Assembly: GCA_025929745.1 (NCBI GenBank)
Contig: JAICPQ010000130.1
Span: 1-7,679 of the forward strand
DNA length: 7,679 bases
Direction: 5' to 3'
DNA from: Burkholderiales bacterium
Lineage (GTDB): Bacteria > Pseudomonadota > Gammaproteobacteria > Burkholderiales > SG8-39
Under the pieces are notes generated by a model. The model saw nothing but the letters and a program-made list of their open reading frames with translations. It did no database searches and had not been told where the DNA came from. Made by a program: the position numbers and the translations under genes. This document shows, in pieces, positions 1 through 6,474 of this stretch (within the stretch, counting starts at the first letter, position 1; each line of letters begins with the position of its first letter).

Positions 1-69
1 ACCAAGGACTTCCACCGCGCCTACGAGGCGTTCGCGGCGAAGCGCAAGCCCGTTTTCGAGGGAGATTGA
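1..69 (+). CDS. Enoyl-CoA hydratase/isomerase family protein, C-terminal fragment (5' end outside the window)
   Basis: Only the last 22 codons are present, read in frame from base 1 to the TGA at 67-69. The peptide contains YEAFAAKRKPVFEGD, a tail I recognise from crotonase-fold (enoyl-CoA hydratase/isomerase) proteins, where an aromatic-rich C-terminal helix ends in a 'KR.PVF.G' motif. No catalytic residues are visible because the body of the gene lies upstream. The stop overlaps the ATG of the following acyl-CoA dehydrogenase by one base, so both belong to one operon. In a CoA-thioester ring-degradation cluster this enzyme would hydrate or open an alicyclic enoyl-CoA, which is inference from context. 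The family call rests on a short tail and could be wrong in detail. Confidence 0.7.
   Translation, partial: TKDFHRAYEAFAAKRKPVFEGD
58..63 (+). promoter_or_regulatory. Ribosome binding site of the acyl-CoA dehydrogenase gene
   Basis: GAGGGA lies five bases before the ATG at 69-71, inside the last codons of the upstream gene. An in-frame TTG at 66-68 directly precedes the ATG but is only two bases from this site, so the ATG is the better start. Confidence 0.6.
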
Positions 70-1175
70 TGGATCGGTTTGGCCATTATGGTTGGCCGTT
101 CTTCGAGGAGCGCCACGGCAAGCTGGCGCGTGAAGTGGAGCAGTGGGCAGGCGAAAATCTCGCGCACGCGCATGGCGAGGACGCCGACGCTATCTGCCGG
201 CGCCTGGTACAGGATCTGGGCTGCGCCGGTTATCTGCGCCACTGCGTCGCCGACAAGCCCGACGTGCGCTCGATCGCGCTCGTGCGCGAGGTGCTCGCCT
301 ACCATGCCGGCCTTGCCGACTTCGCCTTCGTAATGCAGGGGCTCGGCAGCGGCCCGATCGTGCTCGCCGGCAGCGAGGCCTTGAAGAAGCAGTACCTTCA
401 CAAGGCGGCAACCGGTGACGCGATCGCCGCCTTCGCCCTTTCCGAGCCCGAGGCCGGGTCGGACGTACAGGCGATGACGACGACGGCGCGCCGGCAGGGC
501 GAGTCTTGGCTTCTGAACGGCACGAAGACCTGGATCTCGAACGGCGGCATTGCGGATTTTTACGTCGTCTTCGCCAAGATCGAGGAGGGCATTAGCGCGT
601 TTGTCGTGGACGCCAAGGAAGTCGATGCCTCCGAGCGCATCGATATTGTCGCGCCGCATCCGATGGCGGTGCTGCGGCTCGAAAACGCGAAAGGGCAGCT
701 CCTCGGCGAGCCCGGGCAGGGCTTCAAGCTCGCGATGCGCAATCTCGACATCTTCCGAACTACCGTCGCGGCGGCCGCGCTCGGCTTCGCGCGCCGGGCG
801 CTCGCCGAGGCGCTCGAGCGCGCGCGCAGCCGAAAGATATTTGGCCAGGCGCTGTCCGAGTTCCAGATGACGCAGGCGAAGCTTGCCGACATGGCGACGC
901 AGATCGAGGCCGGCGCGCTTCTCACGTACCGCTCTGCGTGGGCGCGCGACGTGAAGGCCCACCGGGTGACGCGCGAGGCCGCCATGGCCAAGATGTTCGC
1001 AACGGAAGCCGCGCAACTCATCATTGACGCGGCAGTGCAGATCTGCGGCGGGCTCGGCGTAATGCGTGGGCATCCGGTGGAGCGCTTGTATCGGGAAGTG
1101 CGCGCGCTGCGCATCTACGAGGGCGCGACCGAGGTGCAGAAACTCATCATCGCGCGCGAGCTCTTAAGAAAATGA
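69..1175 (+). CDS. Acyl-CoA dehydrogenase
   Basis: This 368-residue FAD-dependent acyl-CoA dehydrogenase would introduce a double bond alpha,beta to a CoA thioester and pass electrons to ETF. Its length is near the usual 370-390. The sequence shows the flavin/substrate segment LSEPEAGSD (residues about 125-132), the 'LNGTKTWISNGG' strand (about 149-160), the KIFGQ motif of the C-terminal helical domain (about 256-260), QICGGLGV (about 324-331), and IYEGATEVQ near the C-terminus. E351 of that last motif is at the catalytic-base position of short/medium-chain enzymes. The start ATG overlaps the preceding stop by one base and has a good ribosome binding site. The gene ends in a 4-base ATGA overlap with the aryl-CoA ligase. 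In this cluster it probably oxidises, or in reverse reduces, an alicyclic acyl-CoA formed after ring dearomatisation; the exact substrate is inference. Family assignment is firm. Confidence 0.93.
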   Translation: MDRFGHYGWPFFEERHGKLAREVEQWAGENLAHAHGEDADAICRRLVQDLGCAGYLRHCVADKPDVRSIALVREVLAYHAGLADFAFVMQGLGSGPIVLAGSEALKKQYLHKAATGDAIAAFALSEPEAGSDVQAMTTTARRQGESWLLNGTKTWISNGGIADFYVVFAKIEEGISAFVVDAKEVDASERIDIVAPHPMAVLRLENAKGQLLGEPGQGFKLAMRNLDIFRTTVAAAALGFARRALAEALERARSRKIFGQALSEFQMTQAKLADMATQIEAGALLTYRSAWARDVKAHRVTREAAMAKMFATEAAQLIIDAAVQICGGLGVMRGHPVERLYREVRALRIYEGATEVQKLIIARELLRK

Positions 1176-2782
1176 ATTACACGGCGCATACCGACACCTT
1201 CGCGCGCGACAACCTGCCGCCGAAAAGCGATTGGCCGGAGTTCGTCTTCGAGCTGCCTGAGGTCAAGTACCCGGGGCGGATGAATTGCGCCACCGAGCTT
1301 CTCGACAAGCCGGTGACGCGCGGCTACGGCCACCGCATCGCCCTGCGTACGCCCGACGGCGAGTGCACCTACACCCAGCTCTTCACGCAGGCGAACCGCA
1401 TCGCGAACTTGCTCGTGCGCGACATGGGGTTGAAGCCCGGCAACCGCGTCCTGCTGCGCGGTCCGAACAACCCGATGATGGCCGCCTGCTGGTTCGCGGT
1501 CATGAAAGCCGGTGGAATCTGTGTGGCAACGATGCCGCTGCTCCGGGCCAAGGAGCTCACGGATGTCGTGAACAAGGCCGAGATCACGCATGCGCTGTGC
1601 GACAAGCGGCTGCAGGAGGAACTCGACCTCGCGATGCCGGCGTGTCCCACGCTCGCCAGCGTCAAGTACTGGTATGACGAGAGTGCGACATCGGTCGATT
1701 CGCTCGCCATGCGCCAGCCGCTCTGGTTTACCAACGTTGCGACCGCCGCCGACGACGTGGCGCTCATCGCCTTCACCTCCGGCACCACCGGCAAGCCGAA
1801 GGGCACGGTGCATTTCCATCGCGATGTGGTGGCGATGTGCGACCTCTTTCCGCGCTCGATCCTGAAGGCCACCAAGGACGACGTCTTCGTCGGCACGCCG
1901 CCGATTGCGTTCACCTTCGGTCTTGGCGGCATGCTGTGCTTCCCGTTGCGCGTGGGCGCTTCGACCGTGCTGGTCGAGAAGCACACGCCCGAAACGCTGC
2001 TCCAGACCATCGGTCGCTTCCAAGCGACCGTCTGCTTCGCCGCGCCGGTGATGTATCGGCAGATGGCGGCGATGGCGGCGCGCTACGACCTTTCATCGCT
2101 GCGCAAATGCGTCTCCGCTGGCGAGGCGCTGCCCGATGCGACACGGCAGGCCTTCAAGGAAGCGACCGGAATCGAGATCATCGACGGCATCGGCTCGACC
2201 GAGATGATCCACATCTTCATTTCGCACACGCCCGAGCGCGTGCGTCGCGGCGCCACCGGCTACGCCATTCCCGGGTACCAGGCCACCGTGCTCGATGCAG
2301 ACGGCAACGTTTGCCCGCCCGGGCAGGTTGGGCGCCTCGCGGTAAAGGGCCCGACGGGCTGCCGTTACCTCGCCGACGACCGGCAGGAGAACTACGTCCA
2401 GAACGGTTGGAACGTGACCGGCGACGCGTATCTCATGGATCGCGACGGCTACTTCTTTTACCAGGCGCGCACCGACGACATGATTATCTCGGCCGGCTAC
2501 AACATCGCCGGACCCGAAGTAGAGGACGCGCTTCTCAAGCATCCGGCGGTGGCCGAATGCGGCGTGGTGGGCGCGCCGGACAGCGATCGCGGCACCATCG
2601 TCAAAGCCTTCGTCCTTCTGAAACCCGGGAGTGACAAGTCCGACGAGATGAAGAAGGCCTTGCAAGAGCACGTCAAGAAAATCATCGCACCGTACAAGTA
2701 CCCGCGCGCGGTCGAGTTCGTCGATACGCTGCCGCGGACGGAAACCGGGAAACTGCAGCGCTTCAAGTTGAGGTTGTCATGA
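1172..2782 (+). CDS. abmG: Aryl-CoA ligase of the benzoate-CoA ligase family, probably 2-aminobenzoate-CoA ligase
   Basis: A 536-residue adenylate-forming enzyme that would convert an aromatic acid, ATP and CoA to aryl-CoA, AMP and pyrophosphate in the cytoplasm. Visible ANL-superfamily motifs in order are the P-loop TSGTTGKPKG (202-211), DGIGSTEMIHIF (338-349), TGD (416-418) with the adenine-ribose Asp, the hinge region RTDDMIISAGYN (433-444), and PRTETGKLQR near the C-terminus, whose K527 is the adenylation lysine. The 'IGSTEM.HIF' wording is typical of benzoate and 2-aminobenzoate ligases rather than fatty-acid ligases. The next-but-one gene is the hydroxylase/reductase fusion acting on 2-aminobenzoyl-CoA, which points to 2-aminobenzoate as substrate. 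Salicylate or another ortho-substituted benzoate is the main alternative. It overlaps both neighbours by ATGA. The ribosome binding site is weak, so translation probably depends on coupling. The symbol follows Azoarcus evansii usage as I recall it. Confidence 0.87.
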   Translation: MNYTAHTDTFARDNLPPKSDWPEFVFELPEVKYPGRMNCATELLDKPVTRGYGHRIALRTPDGECTYTQLFTQANRIANLLVRDMGLKPGNRVLLRGPNNPMMAACWFAVMKAGGICVATMPLLRAKELTDVVNKAEITHALCDKRLQEELDLAMPACPTLASVKYWYDESATSVDSLAMRQPLWFTNVATAADDVALIAFTSGTTGKPKGTVHFHRDVVAMCDLFPRSILKATKDDVFVGTPPIAFTFGLGGMLCFPLRVGASTVLVEKHTPETLLQTIGRFQATVCFAAPVMYRQMAAMAARYDLSSLRKCVSAGEALPDATRQAFKEATGIEIIDGIGSTEMIHIFISHTPERVRRGATGYAIPGYQATVLDADGNVCPPGQVGRLAVKGPTGCRYLADDRQENYVQNGWNVTGDAYLMDRDGYFFYQARTDDMIISAGYNIAGPEVEDALLKHPAVAECGVVGAPDSDRGTIVKAFVLLKPGSDKSDEMKKALQEHVKKIIAPYKYPRAVEFVDTLPRTETGKLQRFKLRLS

Positions 2783-3168
2783 ATATCCTCCAACCGCCCG
2801 GCTGGGCGAGAGCGAAAGGTTTCTCCAATGGCATCGCCGCGACCGGGAAGCTCGTCTTCATCGCCGGCCAGGTGGGCTGGACCGGCGAGGGCGAATGGCA
2901 AGCGCGCGATTTTCCGGGCCAGTTCCGTCAGGCGCTCGCCAACATCCTGGAAGTGCTCGCACAGGCGAACGGAAAGCCGGAGCACATCGTGCGCCTGACC
3001 TGGTATGTGCTCGATAAGCGCGAATACCTCAGCTCCCTTAGGGCCGTCGGTCAGGCGTACCGAGAGCTCATGGGCAGGCACTACCCGACGATGGCAGTAG
3101 TGCAGGTGAGCGGCCTCGTGGAGGATGAAGCGAGGCTTGAGATTGAAGCAACGGCGGTGGTCCCATGA
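2779..3168 (+). CDS. Rid (YjgF/YER057c/UK114) family protein lacking the catalytic arginine of RidA
   Basis: A 129-residue protein of normal Rid-family length. It has the N-terminal 'FSNGIAATGKLVFIAGQVG' strand pair, the central helix with LANILEVLAQANGKPEHIV, and the C-terminal LEIEATAVV strand. Archetypal RidA deaminates reactive enamine/imine intermediates at subunit interfaces of a trimer using Arg105. Aligning by eye with E. coli RidA (FPARSCVEV) gives YPTMAVVQV here, with Met at residue 105. The protein therefore resembles Rid subfamilies without that arginine, and RidA-type deaminase activity cannot be assumed. It sits between the ligase and the monooxygenase/reductase with 4-base ATGA overlaps on both sides, so it very likely acts on the same pathway. 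Handling the enamine-like amino-oxo-cyclohexene-CoA product is an attractive but unproven role. GAGG about seven bases upstream may serve as its ribosome binding site. Confidence 0.9.
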   Translation: MNILQPPGWARAKGFSNGIAATGKLVFIAGQVGWTGEGEWQARDFPGQFRQALANILEVLAQANGKPEHIVRLTWYVLDKREYLSSLRAVGQAYRELMGRHYPTMAVVQVSGLVEDEARLEIEATAVVP

Positions 3169-5510
3169 AGGTGACTGTCATCGGAGGAGGACCCGGCGGC
3201 CTGTACTTCGCGCTACTGGCGAAGAAGGCGTGGCCGCGCTGGGACATCACGGTTTACGAGCGCAACCGCCCGGACGACACGTTCGGCTTCGGCGTCGTGT
3301 TCTCGGATCAGACGCTCGATACGTTCAAGGCCTACGACCTTGTCACCTACGAGCGGATCCGTCGGCGCTTCGCCTATTGGGGCGACGTCGACGTCGTCTA
3401 CAAGGGGAAGGTGCTGCGCTCGGGCGGGAACGGATTCTGCGGATGCTCGCGCGTGGCGCTCCTCAACATCCTGCAGGACCGCGGGCGCGAGCTCGGCGTG
3501 CACATGCGATTCCAGCGGGAGGTCGAAGGGCTGGAAGAATTTGCCGATTCCGACCTCATCGTCGTCGCCGACGGCATCAATTCGAAGATCCGCGCCAAGT
3601 ACGCCGAGCATTTCCAGCCTTTGGTGGACTTGAGACCGAACAAGTTCACCTGGCTCGGCTCCACTCGGCCGCTCGATGCCTTCAAGTATTTCTTCCGCGA
3701 GACGCCGCAGGGCGTGCTGCTCGCGCACTGCTATCAGTACGAGGCCGACCGCTCGACCTGGGTCGTCGAGATGAACGAGGAGACCTGGCGCAACTTCGGC
3801 TTCGACAAGCTCTCGGAGACCGAGATGCTGCCGGTGCTCGAGCGCGTGTTCGGCGAGGAGCTCGACGGCCATCCGCTCATCGCGAACCGTTCACTGTGGC
3901 GCAACTTTCCGAACATCACCAACAAGACCTGGGTAAAGAACAACGCGGTGCTCATCGGCGACGCCAAGGCGACGGCCCATTTCTCCATCGGCTCCGGCAC
4001 GAAGCTCGCAATGGAAGACGCGATCGCGCTGTTTGAGGCGTTCAAGAAGCACACGAGCGTTCCGGCCGCTTTGAAGTTGTATGACACCGCGAGGCGCGAA
4101 GAGGTCGAGAAAACCCAGCATGCGGCTAACGTGTCGCTCGCCTGGTTCGAGCACATGAAGCGCTACTTCACGATGGCGCCGCCGCAGTTCGCCTTCGGCG
4201 TCATGTCGCGCTCCAAGCAGATCACCTGGGAGAACCTGGAGCTGCGCGATCCGGCCTTCATCAAGGGCATTCACCAGTGGTTCGCGCGCCAGGTGAGGGA
4301 CCAGGGCTTCGACATCGACCTCCAGAATCCGCCGGTGCCGATGTTCACGCCGTTCCGGCTGCGCGACATGGTGGTCGAGAACCGCGTCGTGGTATCGCCG
4401 ATGGACCAGTACTCGGCCGTGGACGGGATGCCGACCGACTGGCATTTCGTGCATCTCGGCAGCCGCGCCATCGGCGGCGCCGGGCTGGTGTATGTCGAGA
4501 TGACCTGTCCGTCGCCCGAGGCGCGCATCTCTCCCGGATGCACCGGCCTGTGGAACAAGGCGCAGCGCGACGCCTTCAAGCGCATCGTCGATTTCTGCCA
4601 CGCTAATTCGAAGGCGAAGATGTGCATGCAGCTCGGCCACTCCGGGCGCAAAGGCTCGACGCAGCTCGGCTGGGAACGCATGGATCATCCGCTCGAGAAC
4701 GGCAATTGGCCCGTCATTGCGCCTTCGCCCATCCCGTACTACGAGGGCGTTTCGCAGGTGCCGCGTGAAATGACACGCGCAGATATGGACAAGGTGCTTG
4801 CCGACTTTGTGCGCTCGACCAGGTATGCCGACGAGGCCGGCTTCGACATGCTCGAAATCCACATGGCGCACGGCTACTTGCTGGCAAGCTTCATTTCGCC
4901 GCTCACCAACAAGCGCTCGGACGGTTACGGCGGCGCAATCGAGAACCGCATGCGCTTTCCGCTCGAGGTCTTCAAGGCCTGCCGCGCGGTGTGGCCGGAA
5001 AGGAAACCGATATCGGTGCGCGTTTCGGCGACCGATTGGGCGCCGGGCGGACTGGCGGGTGAGGATTTGATGGCGCTCACCCGCATGCTCAAGGCCGCGG
5101 GCTGCGATCTCATCGACTGCTCGACGGGGCAGACAGTGCCGCATCAGAAGCCGGTGTACGGGCGCATGTACCAGGCGCCGTTTTCCGATTGGGTGCGCAA
5201 CGAAGTCGGCATCGCGACGATGACGGTCGGCGCGGTAACTACGCCGGACCAGGTGAACACCCTACTTGCTTCGGGCAAAGCGGACCTCGTGGCGCTCGCG
5301 CGCCCGCACCTCTCCAATCCCTACTTCACGCTGCAGGCGTCCGCCTGGTACCAGCATATGGGCCAGTACTGGCCGCCGCAGTATCTCCCCGGGCGCGACC
5401 AGGCGTATCGCAACGCGGCGCGCGAGCGTGCCGAGCAGATCGACCTGCGCATCAAGGCTCGCCCCGCGAGCCACGAAGTGAAGGACGGGCCGGTCAAAAA
5501 AGCGGCATGA
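3165..5510 (+). CDS. abmA: Bifunctional FAD monooxygenase / OYE-type reductase, probably 2-aminobenzoyl-CoA monooxygenase/reductase
   Basis: A 781-residue two-domain flavoprotein. Residues 1 to about 385 are a class A aromatic hydroxylase: the FAD Rossmann motif VIGGGPGGLY (5-14), and the second FAD motif VLIGDAKATAHFS (262-274). Residues about 392-740 form an Old-Yellow-Enzyme barrel: SPMDQYS (411-417), the substrate-binding pair H566/H569 in IHMAHGYLL, SPLTNKRSDGYGG (578-590) followed by ENR (593-595), and a phosphate-binding region around LARPHL (711-716). This fusion is known from 2-aminobenzoyl-CoA monooxygenase/reductase, which uses O2 and NADH to hydroxylate the ring at C5 and then reduce it to 2-amino-5-oxocyclohex-1-enecarboxyl-CoA. 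Homologues are also annotated as salicylyl-CoA 5-hydroxylase/oxidoreductase. The neighbouring ligase, Rid protein and beta-oxidation enzymes favour the aminobenzoate role. It starts in an ATGA overlap with the Rid gene. Asp414 stands where YqjM-type OYEs carry a redox-tuning Cys. I am less sure of the symbol than of the function. Confidence 0.9.
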   Translation: MKVTVIGGGPGGLYFALLAKKAWPRWDITVYERNRPDDTFGFGVVFSDQTLDTFKAYDLVTYERIRRRFAYWGDVDVVYKGKVLRSGGNGFCGCSRVALLNILQDRGRELGVHMRFQREVEGLEEFADSDLIVVADGINSKIRAKYAEHFQPLVDLRPNKFTWLGSTRPLDAFKYFFRETPQGVLLAHCYQYEADRSTWVVEMNEETWRNFGFDKLSETEMLPVLERVFGEELDGHPLIANRSLWRNFPNITNKTWVKNNAVLIGDAKATAHFSIGSGTKLAMEDAIALFEAFKKHTSVPAALKLYDTARREEVEKTQHAANVSLAWFEHMKRYFTMAPPQFAFGVMSRSKQITWENLELRDPAFIKGIHQWFARQVRDQGFDIDLQNPPVPMFTPFRLRDMVVENRVVVSPMDQYSAVDGMPTDWHFVHLGSRAIGGAGLVYVEMTCPSPEARISPGCTGLWNKAQRDAFKRIVDFCHANSKAKMCMQLGHSGRKGSTQLGWERMDHPLENGNWPVIAPSPIPYYEGVSQVPREMTRADMDKVLADFVRSTRYADEAGFDMLEIHMAHGYLLASFISPLTNKRSDGYGGAIENRMRFPLEVFKACRAVWPERKPISVRVSATDWAPGGLAGEDLMALTRMLKAAGCDLIDCSTGQTVPHQKPVYGRMYQAPFSDWVRNEVGIATMTVGAVTTPDQVNTLLASGKADLVALARPHLSNPYFTLQASAWYQHMGQYWPPQYLPGRDQAYRNAARERAEQIDLRIKARPASHEVKDGPVKKAA

Positions 5511-6013
5511 TTGGCGCCATGAGGAACATCGCACTCGCTTTACTGCTCGCTTGGCTCGTCCCGGCGCAGGCGGCGCTCGATATTAAGGACATCGCCATCG
5601 GCGCGAAGGAGCAGGACGTGAAGCGCCAGCTGCCCAGCGTGAACTGCAAGCCGTTGCAGTGGGAGAGCAAGGCCGCCGACCGGCGCTGCGACGATTCGCG
5701 AGTCGCCTTCGGCGGCGTCGAAGTGCAGGTGACCTTCTACCTCAAGAAAGACGTGGTCGAGGCCTTCGACGTGCGCTTCAACACGCGCGAGCTCGATCGC
5801 TTCGTGAGCTTCCTCAAGTCACGCTACGGGAACCCGGAGACCGAGACGCGGGAGACCATCGCCGGCAAGGGCGACAAGCCACGCGAGGTCTACAAAGCGC
5901 TCTGGCAGAACGGCAAGCAGCGCGCGGTGCTCACCGCGCAGCTCGAAAAGCGGCGCGCGACCATGCTGGTCTCGCGCGGAGACTTCGAGGAAGAGATCTA
6001 CCGCGTTCGCTAG
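5507..6013 (+). CDS. Small exported protein of unknown function
   Basis: I do not recognise this 168-residue protein. Its N-terminus has one Arg followed by a hydrophobic run (IALALLLAWLVPAQA) ending in an A-Q-A type signal-peptidase I site, so cleavage after residue 22 and a periplasmic location are likely. No lipobox Cys is present. The mature part is charged, has two cysteines (47 and 61) that could form a disulfide, and segments such as VEVQVTFYLKKDVVEAFDVRF that look like paired beta strands. The first ATG (5507) overlaps the monooxygenase stop in the same ATGA arrangement used upstream. A second ATG at 5519 would give 164 residues with an equally good signal peptide, and neither has a clear ribosome binding site. 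Its position suggests co-transcription with the operon, but nothing in the sequence ties it to aromatic metabolism. Its stop shares a CTAG with the convergent ACT-domain gene. Confidence 0.75.
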   Translation: MIGAMRNIALALLLAWLVPAQAALDIKDIAIGAKEQDVKRQLPSVNCKPLQWESKAADRRCDDSRVAFGGVEVQVTFYLKKDVVEAFDVRFNTRELDRFVSFLKSRYGNPETETRETIAGKGDKPREVYKALWQNGKQRAVLTAQLEKRRATMLVSRGDFEEEIYRVR

Positions 6014-6432
6014 GCCTTTAGCTTTTTCAGCGCCGCGACGGCCTTTGCTTGATCCTCGGCGCTGTCCAGCGCGATGAAGCTGACGAACTTGCGGCTCATC
6101 GCGATCGCGGACATGCCGCGAAAGTTGATACCCGCATCCGAGAGCGTGCGCGCGATGCGCGAGCCGAGGCCCGGCTTGTCGCCGCCTTCGATGCGCACCG
6201 AGTGAATGTTTTCCGGACGGCCCATGCCGGCTTGCTGTGCGGCTTCCACCGCTTTCTTGCCCTTCACCGGCGTCACGAACATCACGCCTTTGCCGGGCTC
6301 GCTGCGGCGCGCGAGCAACATTTCGAGATTCGCGCCTGCCTTCGACAGGCCTTCCAGCTTCTCCGCCGCGCCGCCTGGCCGGTCATCGATCGTCACTGCC
6401 CACACCTCCGCCTTGCTCACTTTGAGTGCCAT
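6010..6432 (-). CDS. Tandem ACT-domain protein
   Basis: A 140-residue minus-strand protein made almost wholly of two ACT-like units and no catalytic domain. The first (about residues 9-70) carries TIDDRPGGAAEKLEGLSKAG, and the second (about 77-139) carries GGDKPGLGSRIARTLSDAG followed by INFRGMSAIAMSRKFVSFIAL. Each has the 'D.PG' turn and following helix that mark ACT domains, which usually bind amino acids or other small ligands in regulatory proteins. Stand-alone double ACT proteins are common in proteobacteria and mostly uncharacterised. The ligand and partner cannot be read from the sequence. The start at 6432 is chosen because a strong GGAGGAG lies five bases upstream; the open frame continues further upstream but antisense to the rhodanese gene. 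It is convergent with the exported protein, overlapping it by four bases, and divergent from the rhodanese-repeat gene. Confidence 0.9.
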   Translation of the reverse strand: MALKVSKAEVWAVTIDDRPGGAAEKLEGLSKAGANLEMLLARRSEPGKGVMFVTPVKGKKAVEAAQQAGMGRPENIHSVRIEGGDKPGLGSRIARTLSDAGINFRGMSAIAMSRKFVSFIALDSAEDQAKAVAALKKLKA

Positions 6433-6474
6433 GGGTTCTCCTCCGCGTTGATGGTGCCGGCATAATTTACTCCC
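6433..6474. promoter_or_regulatory. Divergent intergenic region between the ACT and rhodanese-repeat genes
   Basis: Only 42 bases separate the two divergent start codons. On the plus strand CATAAT (6461-6466) matches the sigma-70 -10 consensus at five of six positions and lies eight bases before the ATG at 6475. If it is used, the rhodanese transcript would begin at or almost at its start codon, because no Shine-Dalgarno sequence is visible there. No convincing -35 is seen at the right spacing. For the minus gene only a weak TAAATT is present. Any promoters must overlap coding sequence. The gap is also the only part of the window with an A/T-rich patch outside genes. Confidence 0.35.
6438..6444 (-). 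promoter_or_regulatory. Strong ribosome binding site of the ACT-domain gene
   Basis: Read on the minus strand this is GGAGGAG, five bases before the ATG at 6432-6430. It is the best Shine-Dalgarno match in the window and fixes the start of the ACT gene. Confidence 0.75.

Noticed and set aside
66..68. TTG as start codon of the acyl-CoA dehydrogenase
   Set aside because: The adjacent ATG has better spacing to GAGGGA and gives the usual one-base stop/start overlap.
21..1073. 350-codon minus-strand open frame
   Set aside because: It is antisense to the clear acyl-CoA dehydrogenase, is rich in Arg, His, Leu and Ala as expected of GC-rich shadow frames, and shows no recognisable motif.
3891..5144. 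417-codon minus-strand open frame
   Set aside because: It is antisense to the monooxygenase/reductase with all its motifs in place; composition is typical of a shadow frame and no start signal is apparent.
5189..5506. Upstream extension of the exported-protein frame
   Set aside because: It overlaps the end of the monooxygenase/reductase in another frame and would bury the signal peptide in the middle of the protein.
5954..5978. Inverted repeat with GACCA/TGGTC and CGCGC/GCGCG arms, considered as a terminator
   Set aside because: It lies inside the exported-protein gene, has a two-base bulge and no following T-tract; chance pairing is likely at this GC content.
6448..6453. TTGATG considered as a -35 box for the rhodanese gene
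   Set aside because: It is only seven bases from the CATAAT element, far short of the usual 16-18.
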